The notes below the pieces were generated by a model. The model ran no database searches. It was given only the letters and a program-made list of their open reading frames with translations, and was not told where the DNA came from. Source: a bacterium (GTDB taxonomy: Bacteria; Patescibacteria; Gracilibacteria; 1-14-2-50-48-13). Taken from it: DNA of 5,875 nt. The stretch spans positions 1 through 5,875 of the forward strand of contig JAUIFW010000066.1 in NCBI GenBank assembly GCA_030430105.1, written 5' to 3'. Below are positions 1-5,700 of the stretch, in pieces. How positions within the stretch are numbered: the stretch's first letter is position 1; every line of letters starts with the position of its first letter. A program made the position numbers and the translations under genes.

Positions 1-306
1 CATTCCAGCGAGATCTCCTTCTTCTAGAGGGTCACTTCCACCACCAAAGAGATCAAGCGCTAGCTCCTTGAGTCCATTGATACTAGATGCTTCATACTGC
101 AACTCGATATTTGCAGGGATTTTCCCACTCCGAAGCAGCTTTGCACTTACTGACCTGTTGTACTCCTCTATATTGAGAACCCTGTCTATTTTTGAGTTTA
201 CAGCCTCTGTATTACTTTCAAAAACCGCGTCTAAAGCCCGTTCTCTAAGAAGGCTTTCTAGACGGCGTTCTTGTTCTGATTGTCTTGACCTATTGAGGTT
301 GGACAT
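1..306 (-). CDS. Partial unrecognised helical protein, N-terminal 102 residues
   Basis: An open frame starts with ATG at 306-304 and runs off the left edge without a stop, giving 102 complete codons. The protein begins MSNLNRSRQSEQERRLESLL and is strongly charged: residues 6-50 are rich in Arg, Glu, Asp and Leu and probably form a long amphipathic or coiled-coil helix. A short Gly/Ser/Asp segment (FGGGSDPLEEGD) follows near residues 88-100. I see no signal peptide, membrane segment or cysteine in this part. It lies 57 bases downstream of the VirB6/TrbL-like gene on the same strand with no terminator between, so it is probably co-transcribed and may be a cytoplasmic partner of the same apparatus. 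No clear Shine-Dalgarno sequence precedes the ATG; an AGGT sits too far upstream. I do not recognise the family. The frame is well supported as coding; the function is unknown. Confidence 0.7.
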   Translation of the reverse strand, partial: MSNLNRSRQSEQERRLESLLRERALDAVFESNTEAVNSKIDRVLNIEEYNRSVSAKLLRSGKIPANIELQYEASSINGLKELALDLFGGGSDPLEEGDLAGM

Positions 307-363
307 GGGCTAGGGTGTATATTACCTATTTAATATTTTAGTCTTTTTTTCAATTCTGTCTAC

Positions 364-2235
364 CTATGGAGTACTTGGTTTTGTAAAGATATTCTCATCG
401 TAGAGCTCGTTAATAGTGTCCTTAACAGCCTGGTTGACACTTGCATCCTTATTCAAATTCTCTAGCAGGTTCACGATGTCTGTCTCACTTCCGAACCAAG
501 ATTTCATCTGGTTTTGAAGCTTCGCTTTATCAGCACCATTTAGATTGTCTACCTTTTGCTTATTCATCTGGCTGAGTACTGCCTGCATATCACTTTTGCC
601 CTTTCCTCTTGGTGCAGTAATGTTCATATTCCCAATGCTAAACTGTGTGGTGGTCGTGTTGTTTGCCGCATTTCCTCCACTGTTTCCACTTCCAGATCCA
701 CTACTTTGATTAGCAGCTTGCTTATCAATATCTTGTAGCACATTCATAAGTCTTGAGCTTCCTGTTACAAGTGTCGTCATATCTGTTGCATTGAGGTTGG
801 ATTGGTACGCTAGCTTAGCGAGCTGATCCCGGCTCTTGTTTTTGTCTTGCTTGAGTGCATCAATCAGCTTCTGCAGATCCTCACTGTCTATCTTCATTGA
901 CTCGGATCCAACTCTAAACGTGGCCGTTGTAGGATTCTTCACTCTTCCATTTTCATCTAACAGCTGCTTGAGCAGTCCTTGGAATCCTTCTGCTGTTTGC
1001 TTATGTGTACCTCGTTGAGAGAGTGCCTTACTCAATGCTGCTGAATCCCCCTTAACGGCACTCTTCATTGCATCTACTACATCCTTATTACTTGCTCCCG
1101 TCACATACTTATCTAGACCAGGAATGTTTGCCAATTGCGCTTTAGGGTCATACTTAGACTGCATGTACTGCTGCGGTACGTCCTTGAGCATCCCAAGCGC
1201 GGTGAGGGATACCTTCCCGCCACCTGGCATAGGGATAAATGGCACGTCGAGTGGTGCCTTGGCAACAGAGGTCCCTAGATTCTTTCCAAAGCTCTCCACA
1301 CCATTGATTGCCTTGAGAATAGGATTCTTGTCTCCACCTGGGATCGTCATCTTGAAGGCAGCAAAAACGCCAAGCCATAGAGCAGCCAAGGTAAAAAGTG
1401 TTAGCATCAGCTCAAATATGGAGCCAATACCCGCTACCACTGGATTGTTTGGATTGAAGAGTAGTGCGATGGATCCGAGCTGGATACGTCCACTTCCAAG
1501 CCCCTCTAGGGTTCCAATGTGCTTGAGGAAGTTAAACATGATGAAGCCTAGAGAAAGGACCAGTCCCACTGCCGCTGGCATCAAAGCCAGCTTTGTGAAG
1601 GCTGTGAATCCGCCGAAGAATACATCCATGTCCTTGTTGTTTTTGAAGAGCGCCATGAGCTCAGTAAGTACCCAAGCGGGTGAGAGTATCATCATGATCC
1701 AGATCAGGATACCTCGCCCAATTACTGCGATGAGAAGTGCTAGATTTACGAGGAAGAAGAAGATCAGGAGCACTACCGCGAGAATGGTAGTGATCGATAC
1801 ATCAAAGAGGTCCGTCTTTCCTGCAAAGGCATCCTCGTAGTTGGCGATGCGCATCAGATTGAAGGCATAGACAAACATTGCGTTTCGAGCAGAGAATGCC
1901 AGCTCGTCCACACTCAGAATACAGTCCGTATAATACGGAAAGTAACTATTTTCATTGTTGATCATTGCCTGGGTCACCGTAGTGTTAGTCCCAGGGCCAT
2001 ATTGCAGACGCTGTTGAATAACTTGGTTTGCTTTTTCGTAGTACTGTACCTCAAACTCATCTGCGTTCTCTGGAGATTGATTTGCCCTGATCAGGAGTCG
2101 CTTATCACCTCCATCTACGCTCACAAAGTTTCCTTCGCCGTCCTGTGCAGGATTGGCGATCAACGCACTACCTCGATTGGTTGCGATAAAGTTTGCATTG
2201 AAGTTGAAGGCGTAGTTTCTATGAAGACACTCCAT
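364..2235 (-). CDS. VirB6/TrbL-like type IV secretion membrane protein, C-terminal part after an in-frame TGA
   Basis: This 623-codon frame starts at ATG 2235, ends with TAG, and is in the same frame as the upstream 320-codon ORF. The two are separated only by a TGA and 11 sense codons (N A A V G N T N L H K). It is probably the C-terminal two-thirds of one 955-codon gene spanning 3231-364. Residues 1-145 are soluble, with cysteines at 3 and 105. Hydrophobic segments lie near 147-171, 174-192 (ending in SPAWVL), 217-238 and 268-293, the layout of the conserved core of VirB6/TrbL inner-membrane channel proteins. Residues 300-623 form a polar, probably cytoplasmic tail with a Ser/Gly/Asn/Thr linker at 511-530 separating two helical parts. 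Known family members sit in the inner membrane and help form the translocation channel with VirB4, VirB8 and VirB10. The membrane-protein call is firm, the VirB6/TrbL call moderate. The ATG may be only an internal methionine, or a reinitiation site if the TGA is a real stop. Confidence 0.72.
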   Translation of the reverse strand: MECLHRNYAFNFNANFIATNRGSALIANPAQDGEGNFVSVDGGDKRLLIRANQSPENADEFEVQYYEKANQVIQQRLQYGPGTNTTVTQAMINNENSYFPYYTDCILSVDELAFSARNAMFVYAFNLMRIANYEDAFAGKTDLFDVSITTILAVVLLIFFFLVNLALLIAVIGRGILIWIMMILSPAWVLTELMALFKNNKDMDVFFGGFTAFTKLALMPAAVGLVLSLGFIMFNFLKHIGTLEGLGSGRIQLGSIALLFNPNNPVVAGIGSIFELMLTLFTLAALWLGVFAAFKMTIPGGDKNPILKAINGVESFGKNLGTSVAKAPLDVPFIPMPGGGKVSLTALGMLKDVPQQYMQSKYDPKAQLANIPGLDKYVTGASNKDVVDAMKSAVKGDSAALSKALSQRGTHKQTAEGFQGLLKQLLDENGRVKNPTTATFRVGSESMKIDSEDLQKLIDALKQDKNKSRDQLAKLAYQSNLNATDMTTLVTGSSRLMNVLQDIDKQAANQSSGSGSGNSGGNAANNTTTTQFSIGNMNITAPRGKGKSDMQAVLSQMNKQKVDNLNGADKAKLQNQMKSWFGSETDIVNLLENLNKDASVNQAVKDTINELYDENIFTKPSTP

Positions 2236-2268
2236 TTTATGAAGGTTCGTGTTCCCTACAGCTGCATT

Positions 2269-2271
2269 TCA
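2269..2271 (-). other. In-frame TGA inside the VirB6/TrbL-like reading frame
   Basis: Codon 321 of the 955-codon frame 3231-364 is TGA, read V-N-E-TGA-N-A-A-V-G. Flanking codons on both sides stay in one frame with no other stop until TAG at 366-364. The base after the TGA is A, which is not the C-following context known for leaky UGA. Downstream bases show only a weak AGG/CCT pairing and no convincing selenocysteine-type stem-loop. The only in-frame restart nearby is the ATG at 2235, 33 bases further on; other ATGs around the TGA are in other frames and stop quickly. Possible readings are a nonsense mutation or assembly error (for example CGA, GGA or TGG to TGA), rare UGA decoding, or a split gene with reinitiation. 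Confidence 0.85.
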
Positions 2272-3231
2272 TTCATTTACGGGTACTCGTACCACTTTTC
2301 GAAGTGCATCTACTCCTGCTGGAGTGCTTTCTCCACTTGCATTTACTGTAGGTTCAGCAGCTTTGGCATCGTCAATAAGTCTCTTAATGACTTCAAGCTT
2401 CTTTTGTGTCTCTTGGTTTTGCTGCTTTGCTTCTAGATCTGTTTTAATTCTCTCTAAACTACTTTTTGCTGCTAGCTGACATACCCATTCCGTACTCGGA
2501 CTTACAAAATCCTTTATGGCGTTCTGTTGTTCACTTGTAAGGTTACTCAGACGAACCGCTGCAAAATACTTTGCCTCCTCTTTTTGCTCTGCTGAGGCTT
2601 CTCCAGAACCAGTTGGTGGCTTGAGATCACGACAGATGATTGATCCACGCTCTGACGCACCAATGGGCTGCGACCAGATAAACATTCTGATACTTCCTAT
2701 GGTGTTGTCCAGTACTGGCCCCGTCACCGTTTGCGGTATCGAAAAGGCCATGGATGTGGCCATGTTGGAGAAGGAGAGGATGGTTCGAGAGAAGAATAGT
2801 GAAAAATTCACAACGATAAGTGCAGCGATGGCAAGCGGCAGCTTACTCTTCAGCGCGAACTTATCATTTCCACCAAATGGCAGGATACTTCTACCTGCTA
2901 GAAAGAGGATGTAGAGTACGATGGTAATATTCACCAGATTCCGTACGAAAGCCCAAAGGATGTCGATCACCTGGTCCATATTGAACGCTGAACCAGTTAC
3001 CCAGTCGTTACTTAGGAACTTTCCAATTAGCCCTAGAATTGGGATCAGTAGGGCGTACATAGCCTGCAGAATGAAGGACACTGCCGTCAAAATCTGAGAA
3101 ATGGCATCTCGAAAAGAATCGGGGATCGCCGCAGCGGAATCCGTTGCTTGGGCAAATCCCACGGGCGTAAACCAGCTTACGAGTGCTAGAACTCCTAGCC
3201 CTATTCCTAGCTGTTTGATCAGCGTTTTCAT
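2269..3231 (-). CDS. VirB6/TrbL-like type IV secretion membrane protein, N-terminal part ending at an in-frame TGA
   Basis: The frame starts at ATG 3231, which shares its A with the TAA of the 189-aa gene (TAATG), so translation is probably coupled. Residues 1-29 look like a signal peptide: two Lys, a hydrophobic core, then GFAQA before TDS. Hydrophobic segments follow near 52-70, 96-114 and 130-150. The Arg/Lys-bearing stretch 113-130 suggests that turn faces the cytoplasm. From about residue 155 the protein is soluble, with cysteines at 200 and 251 and a helical, Gln/Lys/Glu-rich run at 255-290, then stops at TGA (2271-2269). A 320-residue product would end inside this loop, before the membrane core typical of VirB6/TrbL proteins, and the same frame continues open for 634 more codons. 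I infer one 955-codon gene, either interrupted or read through. Exact topology is unsettled, because a cleaved signal peptide and the positive-inside rule disagree by one helix. Confidence 0.72.
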   Translation of the reverse strand: MKTLIKQLGIGLGVLALVSWFTPVGFAQATDSAAAIPDSFRDAISQILTAVSFILQAMYALLIPILGLIGKFLSNDWVTGSAFNMDQVIDILWAFVRNLVNITIVLYILFLAGRSILPFGGNDKFALKSKLPLAIAALIVVNFSLFFSRTILSFSNMATSMAFSIPQTVTGPVLDNTIGSIRMFIWSQPIGASERGSIICRDLKPPTGSGEASAEQKEEAKYFAAVRLSNLTSEQQNAIKDFVSPSTEWVCQLAAKSSLERIKTDLEAKQQNQETQKKLEVIKRLIDDAKAAEPTVNASGESTPAGVDALRKVVRVPVNE

Positions 3232-3800
3232 TAGAGCTTGAGTTTACGAAGTAGTGTCTGCACCGGGTTTTCCTTTTCATCTTCTCGCTCCTGCAGGGGC
3301 TCCTGTAGATTCTGTAGCTGCATGCGAATAGGTGCTACGTCTTGTCCTGGGAGCAGATAGGCATCGACACCAGTGGTATAATTTGACTTTGCGTAGAAGC
3401 GCACATGCGTATACGTCTCGTGCGGTATAATTGAAAACTCCCCGAATACTTCATAGTTGTAGAACCTCGCACCCGCCAAAATTCCTTTGGTTGTGAAGGC
3501 TAGTGTACTTTGCTTCTGATGATCATCACCGTAATGTGCGTAGACATACGCGCCATACACGACCAAGAGACCTAGCACGAAGCTAAAGGCACCAATACCC
3601 TCGAGCCAAAGAAATAGTAATCCGAGTAGTCCAAGTGCAATACCAAAGCCCACATACCAAAGCTGCCCACGTTCAAAGGGGGCATATTCATACATTTGGG
3701 TGGATAGCAGGAGCTCGCCAATGTCAGGTGCTCCAGCAACTTTTGAACCTGCTAGGTCCTCCACTTGTGCTTGTTGTACTTGTGTGTTTTCTTCAGCCAT
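3231..3800 (-). CDS. Two-helix membrane protein with soluble C-terminal domain, encoded in the secretion operon
   Basis: The 189-residue product has a polar, Gln/Glu-rich N-terminus (1-45) and two adjacent hydrophobic helices near 47-66 and 70-88 forming a hairpin. A soluble domain covers about 95-165, followed by a charged tail (EREDEKE at 171-177) ending in LLRKLKL. The soluble part alternates short beta-like strands (GARFYNYEVFGEFSII, HVRFYAK, GVDAYLL). That resembles small bacterial proteins with a helical hairpin followed by a PH-like beta domain, but this is fold resemblance, not an identified family. It has no signal peptide and no cysteines. The gene follows its own extended -10 promoter at 3825-3833, and its TAA overlaps the ATG of the VirB6/TrbL-like gene by one base. 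The position, equivalent to small PrgI/VirB3-like subunits in other type IV secretion clusters, suggests an inner-membrane accessory subunit; the sequence alone does not prove PrgI or VirB3. An AGGA at 3818-3815 is too distant to be a good ribosome binding site. Confidence 0.75.
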   Translation of the reverse strand: MAEENTQVQQAQVEDLAGSKVAGAPDIGELLLSTQMYEYAPFERGQLWYVGFGIALGLLGLLFLWLEGIGAFSFVLGLLVVYGAYVYAHYGDDHQKQSTLAFTTKGILAGARFYNYEVFGEFSIIPHETYTHVRFYAKSNYTTGVDAYLLPGQDVAPIRMQLQNLQEPLQEREDEKENPVQTLLRKLKL

Positions 3801-3824
3801 AAGGTATTTGTTTTTCCTATTTAT

Positions 3825-3833
3825 ATTATACCA
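3825..3833 (-). promoter_or_regulatory. Extended -10 promoter for the 189-aa / VirB6-like operon
   Basis: Reading the minus strand, TGGTATAAT is a perfect TATAAT with an extended TGn, ending 24 bases before the ATG at 3800. No acceptable -35 lies 16-18 bases upstream; the region is A-rich (minus strand) instead, which an extended -10 can tolerate. The predicted start point near 3818 leaves a leader of only about 18 bases. It sits in the 92-base gap after the 358-aa gene, so the secretion genes can be transcribed independently of that gene. No terminator hairpin is visible in this gap, so read-through from upstream is also possible. Confidence 0.6.
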
Positions 3834-3892
3834 TATTTTTTCTTTTCTTTTTCTACAAAACTTGCTTCAAATCTATTGTATTGGATGGGGAT

Positions 3893-4969
3893 CTACTCAT
3901 AGATGTAGCGGAAGGTTTCCATTTCATCGAAGACGTAGTGCACCCTCTTTTTTTGCGACCGGAACACACGCTGTAGGGTGGTACGCATTTGCGCTCTCCT
4001 TGGCACAAAAATAATCGAGTGGTACGAATCACGTTCTTTTTGCAAGAGCATATCTCGTAGCAACTCCTCCTGTACTGGGTTCTCTGCCACGACCAGAAGT
4101 GTTTCAAAATGTGCAATTTCAGCTTCGATGTATTTTTCAAACCGAAGGTAGGCATCCAGTCCAATACACATGTTTTTGAGCCCTGGAATCTGTACTAAGC
4201 TTTGGATCTCTTCTTCATACTGTATGAACTTTGACCAGGTTTTGAGTTCCCCTTCCTTACCAGGCTCTTCCACCATGGGGGCGTCGACGTGTATGGGGCC
4301 TACTGGAAGGTTTTCCTCAGTTTGCTTTAGGCTGCTTAAACTGGCTATGAGAGAGCGTTTTGCTAGGGTTGAGTGAACCTCTATGTCTACCACTTCTATT
4401 GCTGCTTGGACGTTGCCCGTAGCAACTAGTTTTCCATCCTTGTACATCCAGTGAATTGATGCGTATTCATCAAATCCATAGGACTCTGTCTTACTTTGAA
4501 TGCGGCTTACATCCAGCATATGGTGATGCTCCTTGCTTTGTAGAAGATCTGATGGATACAGTAAGGACGCTGGTTCTTTGCCACTGTTGATAGCAGCTAC
4601 CAACCTCTCCAGAACCTCCTCCTCCGTCTCCTTGTCTATCACGCGTAGGTCTGTCAGAAGCAACGTATGAGAAAAGTTGGGACATTTCCTTTCTAATTGC
4701 CCAAGGTCACTCCATGTTCCCTCTACTAGAATCACATGCCCCTGACAGGATTCAGGGTCACCCATAGAGTTGCCTGGTAGTATCCAATCAAGGCGCTCAT
4801 CTTTTTTGATGTGCTTGTACTCCTCTTTTTCCATGCTGCGAGATATTCCTTTCACAGCTATACCTGCTTGCTTGCATAGATTTCCAAGCATGAGAAATGT
4901 ATGGATTCTCCCAATGGAGCTTCCGTAGATCCAGATTACGTTTGTCTCGCTGCTGTAGAGCTTTTTCAT
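3893..4969 (-). CDS. Unrecognised 358-aa protein, possible degenerate P-loop fold
   Basis: The frame starts at ATG 4969 (MKKLYSSETN) and ends with TAG at 3895-3893. I do not recognise the family. The N-terminal third looks like an alpha/beta nucleotide-binding layout: a hydrophobic strand VIWIY (11-15), then GSSIGRIHT (16-24) where a Walker A loop would be, a helix, strand VILVEG (79-84) and strand TLLLTD (102-107). The usual Gly-Lys-Ser/Thr is absent (GRIHT instead), so if it derives from a P-loop ATPase it is probably inactive. The middle (about 165-225) has short strands; residues 241-320 are helical and charged; the C-terminus is basic then aromatic (RSQKKRVHYVF, ETFRYIYE). There is no signal peptide or membrane segment, so it is probably cytoplasmic. 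It sits upstream of, and on the same strand as, the secretion genes but has its own promoter and a 92-base gap separates them, so a functional link is only suggested. Confidence 0.8.
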   Translation of the reverse strand: MKKLYSSETNVIWIYGSSIGRIHTFLMLGNLCKQAGIAVKGISRSMEKEEYKHIKKDERLDWILPGNSMGDPESCQGHVILVEGTWSDLGQLERKCPNFSHTLLLTDLRVIDKETEEEVLERLVAAINSGKEPASLLYPSDLLQSKEHHHMLDVSRIQSKTESYGFDEYASIHWMYKDGKLVATGNVQAAIEVVDIEVHSTLAKRSLIASLSSLKQTEENLPVGPIHVDAPMVEEPGKEGELKTWSKFIQYEEEIQSLVQIPGLKNMCIGLDAYLRFEKYIEAEIAHFETLLVVAENPVQEELLRDMLLQKERDSYHSIIFVPRRAQMRTTLQRVFRSQKKRVHYVFDEMETFRYIYE

Positions 4970-4992
4970 AGATGGTGTAGGTCTATCTGTAT

Positions 4993-5001
4993 ATTATACC
5001 A
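4993..5001 (-). promoter_or_regulatory. Extended -10 promoter for the 358-aa gene
   Basis: The minus strand reads TGGTATAAT, the same nine bases as the promoter at 3825-3833, ending 23 bases before the ATG at 4969. The hexamer 17 bases upstream (CGCCAA) is a poor -35 and lies inside a GC-rich hairpin. The predicted leader is about 17 bases and lacks an AGGAG-type ribosome binding site, so translation probably begins on a nearly leaderless mRNA. Confidence 0.6.
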
Positions 5002-5005
5002 CAGG

Positions 5006-5078
5006 ACGCCCGCCTTTGGCGTGCGAATTAATAATTATTAATTACTAATTTCTAAATTATTAATTCTGCCGAAGGCAG
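5006..5078. repeat. Palindromic AT-rich intergenic element bounded by two GC hairpins
   Basis: This stretch lies between the two divergent promoters. From left to right it has a GC hairpin (ACGCC 5006-5010 with GGCGT 5018-5022, or the tighter CGCC-TTT-GGCG); a perfect 18-base palindrome of A and T only at 5026-5043; an inverted repeat pairing GAATTAATAATT (5025-5036) with AATTATTAATTC (5055-5066); and a second hairpin, CTGCC-GAA-GGCAG, at 5066-5078. The layout suits a small dispersed extragenic repeat (MITE- or REP-like) or a binding region, but with one copy here repetition cannot be shown. It carries no open frame. Confidence 0.5.
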
Positions 5079-5091
5079 TGTATTTCTTGCA

Positions 5092-5120
5092 TTGCTGAAT
5101 ACTGCCCTCTCTGGTACACT
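5092..5120 (+). promoter_or_regulatory. Extended -10 promoter for the 183-aa gene and pseudouridine synthase
   Basis: TGGTACACT at 5112-5120 is an extended -10 with hexamer TACACT. Seventeen bases upstream, TTGCTG (5092-5097) matches only the TTG of a -35. Transcription would start near 5127, leaving a leader of about 22 bases before the ATG at 5149. This faces away from the promoter at 4993-5001. Confidence 0.45.
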
Positions 5121-5148
5121 TCATTCGTTACTCATAAACTCATGAATT

Positions 5149-5700
5149 ATGGATCCACAGGGAACACCGCAGGGTGATGATCCACATGCTCAGGCAGCTG
5201 GGCAAGCAGGTGCGCAGCAGGCAGGAGGTACACAGGATGGAGGACAAAAGGACCCAAAGCAGATCGAACAGGAAGTGCAGCAGTTTCTTGCGGCTACACC
5301 ACCGCCAGAGCCGCGCGGAAGTGCGTATATGGACTCCGATGATTTCAAGGCGTTTGCTACGACGGTTAATGTTCCCGAGCATCCAACTACCTTTCAGGAA
5401 AAATACTTCCTATATCTCTTCGCAGGATCCCTTTCTTTGGACCTCAAGGAGAAGAAGGATATCTTGGCTCGTATTCCATCATTGACTCAGTTTCAGATGG
5501 ACGAGCTTGTAAAGATTCTTGAGGAGGAAAAGCAGAAATTTGACCAGTTGGAGCATAAGCACCCCGAGCAGGTGAAGAAACTTCGCGATCAGGCTGCTAA
5601 GGAATGGCACATGATTGAGATGGAGTCCCACAAGGAGGAGACAGCTTCTCAGGATACTGAAGCTGCAGACGAGATACGTAAATCTCTTGGACTTGAATAG
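5149..5700 (+). CDS. Unrecognised 183-aa soluble protein with low-complexity N-terminus
   Basis: The frame runs from ATG 5149 to TAG 5698-5700. An in-frame TGA at 5143-5145, just upstream, fixes this ATG as the earliest usable start under the standard code. Residues 1-36 are a disordered Gly/Gln/Ala/Asp-rich stretch. A short helix (37-49), a PPPEP turn (51-55) and an acidic/aromatic segment with FQEKYFLYLFAG (82-93) follow. From about 98 to 180 the protein is a charged, mostly helical domain (LVKILEEEKQKFDQLEHKHPEQ and onward), probably coiled-coil. There is no signal peptide, cysteine or membrane segment, so it is probably cytoplasmic. I do not recognise the family. It is the first gene of a plus-strand unit whose second gene starts within its last codons, so the two are probably translated together. 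No good Shine-Dalgarno is visible. Confidence 0.75.
   Translation: MDPQGTPQGDDPHAQAAGQAGAQQAGGTQDGGQKDPKQIEQEVQQFLAATPPPEPRGSAYMDSDDFKAFATTVNVPEHPTTFQEKYFLYLFAGSLSLDLKEKKDILARIPSLTQFQMDELVKILEEEKQKFDQLEHKHPEQVKKLRDQAAKEWHMIEMESHKEETASQDTEAADEIRKSLGLE

Noticed and set aside
307..363. Separate promoter for the partial left-edge gene
   Set aside because: The minus strand has TTGAAA and several AT-rich hexamers, but none at a 16-18 base spacing and no extended -10 like the other promoters.
1124..1840. Long 238-aa plus-strand open frame
   Set aside because: It lies antisense inside the VirB6-like gene; its Pro/Ser/Arg-rich product looks like a shadow of the hydrophobic coding strand, with no promoter or ribosome binding site.
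1925..1939. TCCGTAT-A-ATACGGA palindrome
   Set aside because: A seven-pair palindrome is expected by chance about once in a few windows of this length, and it falls within coding sequence for YFPYYTDC.
2230..2271. Selenocysteine insertion at the in-frame TGA
   Set aside because: The sequence just downstream forms no convincing stem-loop, and VirB6/TrbL proteins are not known selenoproteins.
3801..3892. Rho-independent terminator after the 358-aa gene
   Set aside because: The gap is A-rich on the minus strand but has no GC stem followed by a T run in the direction of transcription.
3853..4164. 103-aa minus-strand open frame overlapping the end of the 358-aa gene
   Set aside because: It is the same strand in another frame with a Cys/Arg/Lys/Thr-rich composition unlike the neighbours; treated as a shadow.
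364..5700. Whole-genome use of genetic code 25 (TGA as glycine)
   Set aside because: Only one in-frame TGA occurs in more than 1,800 codons, while all other glycines use GGN. A typical code-25 genome would show many. Kept only as one explanation for the single site.
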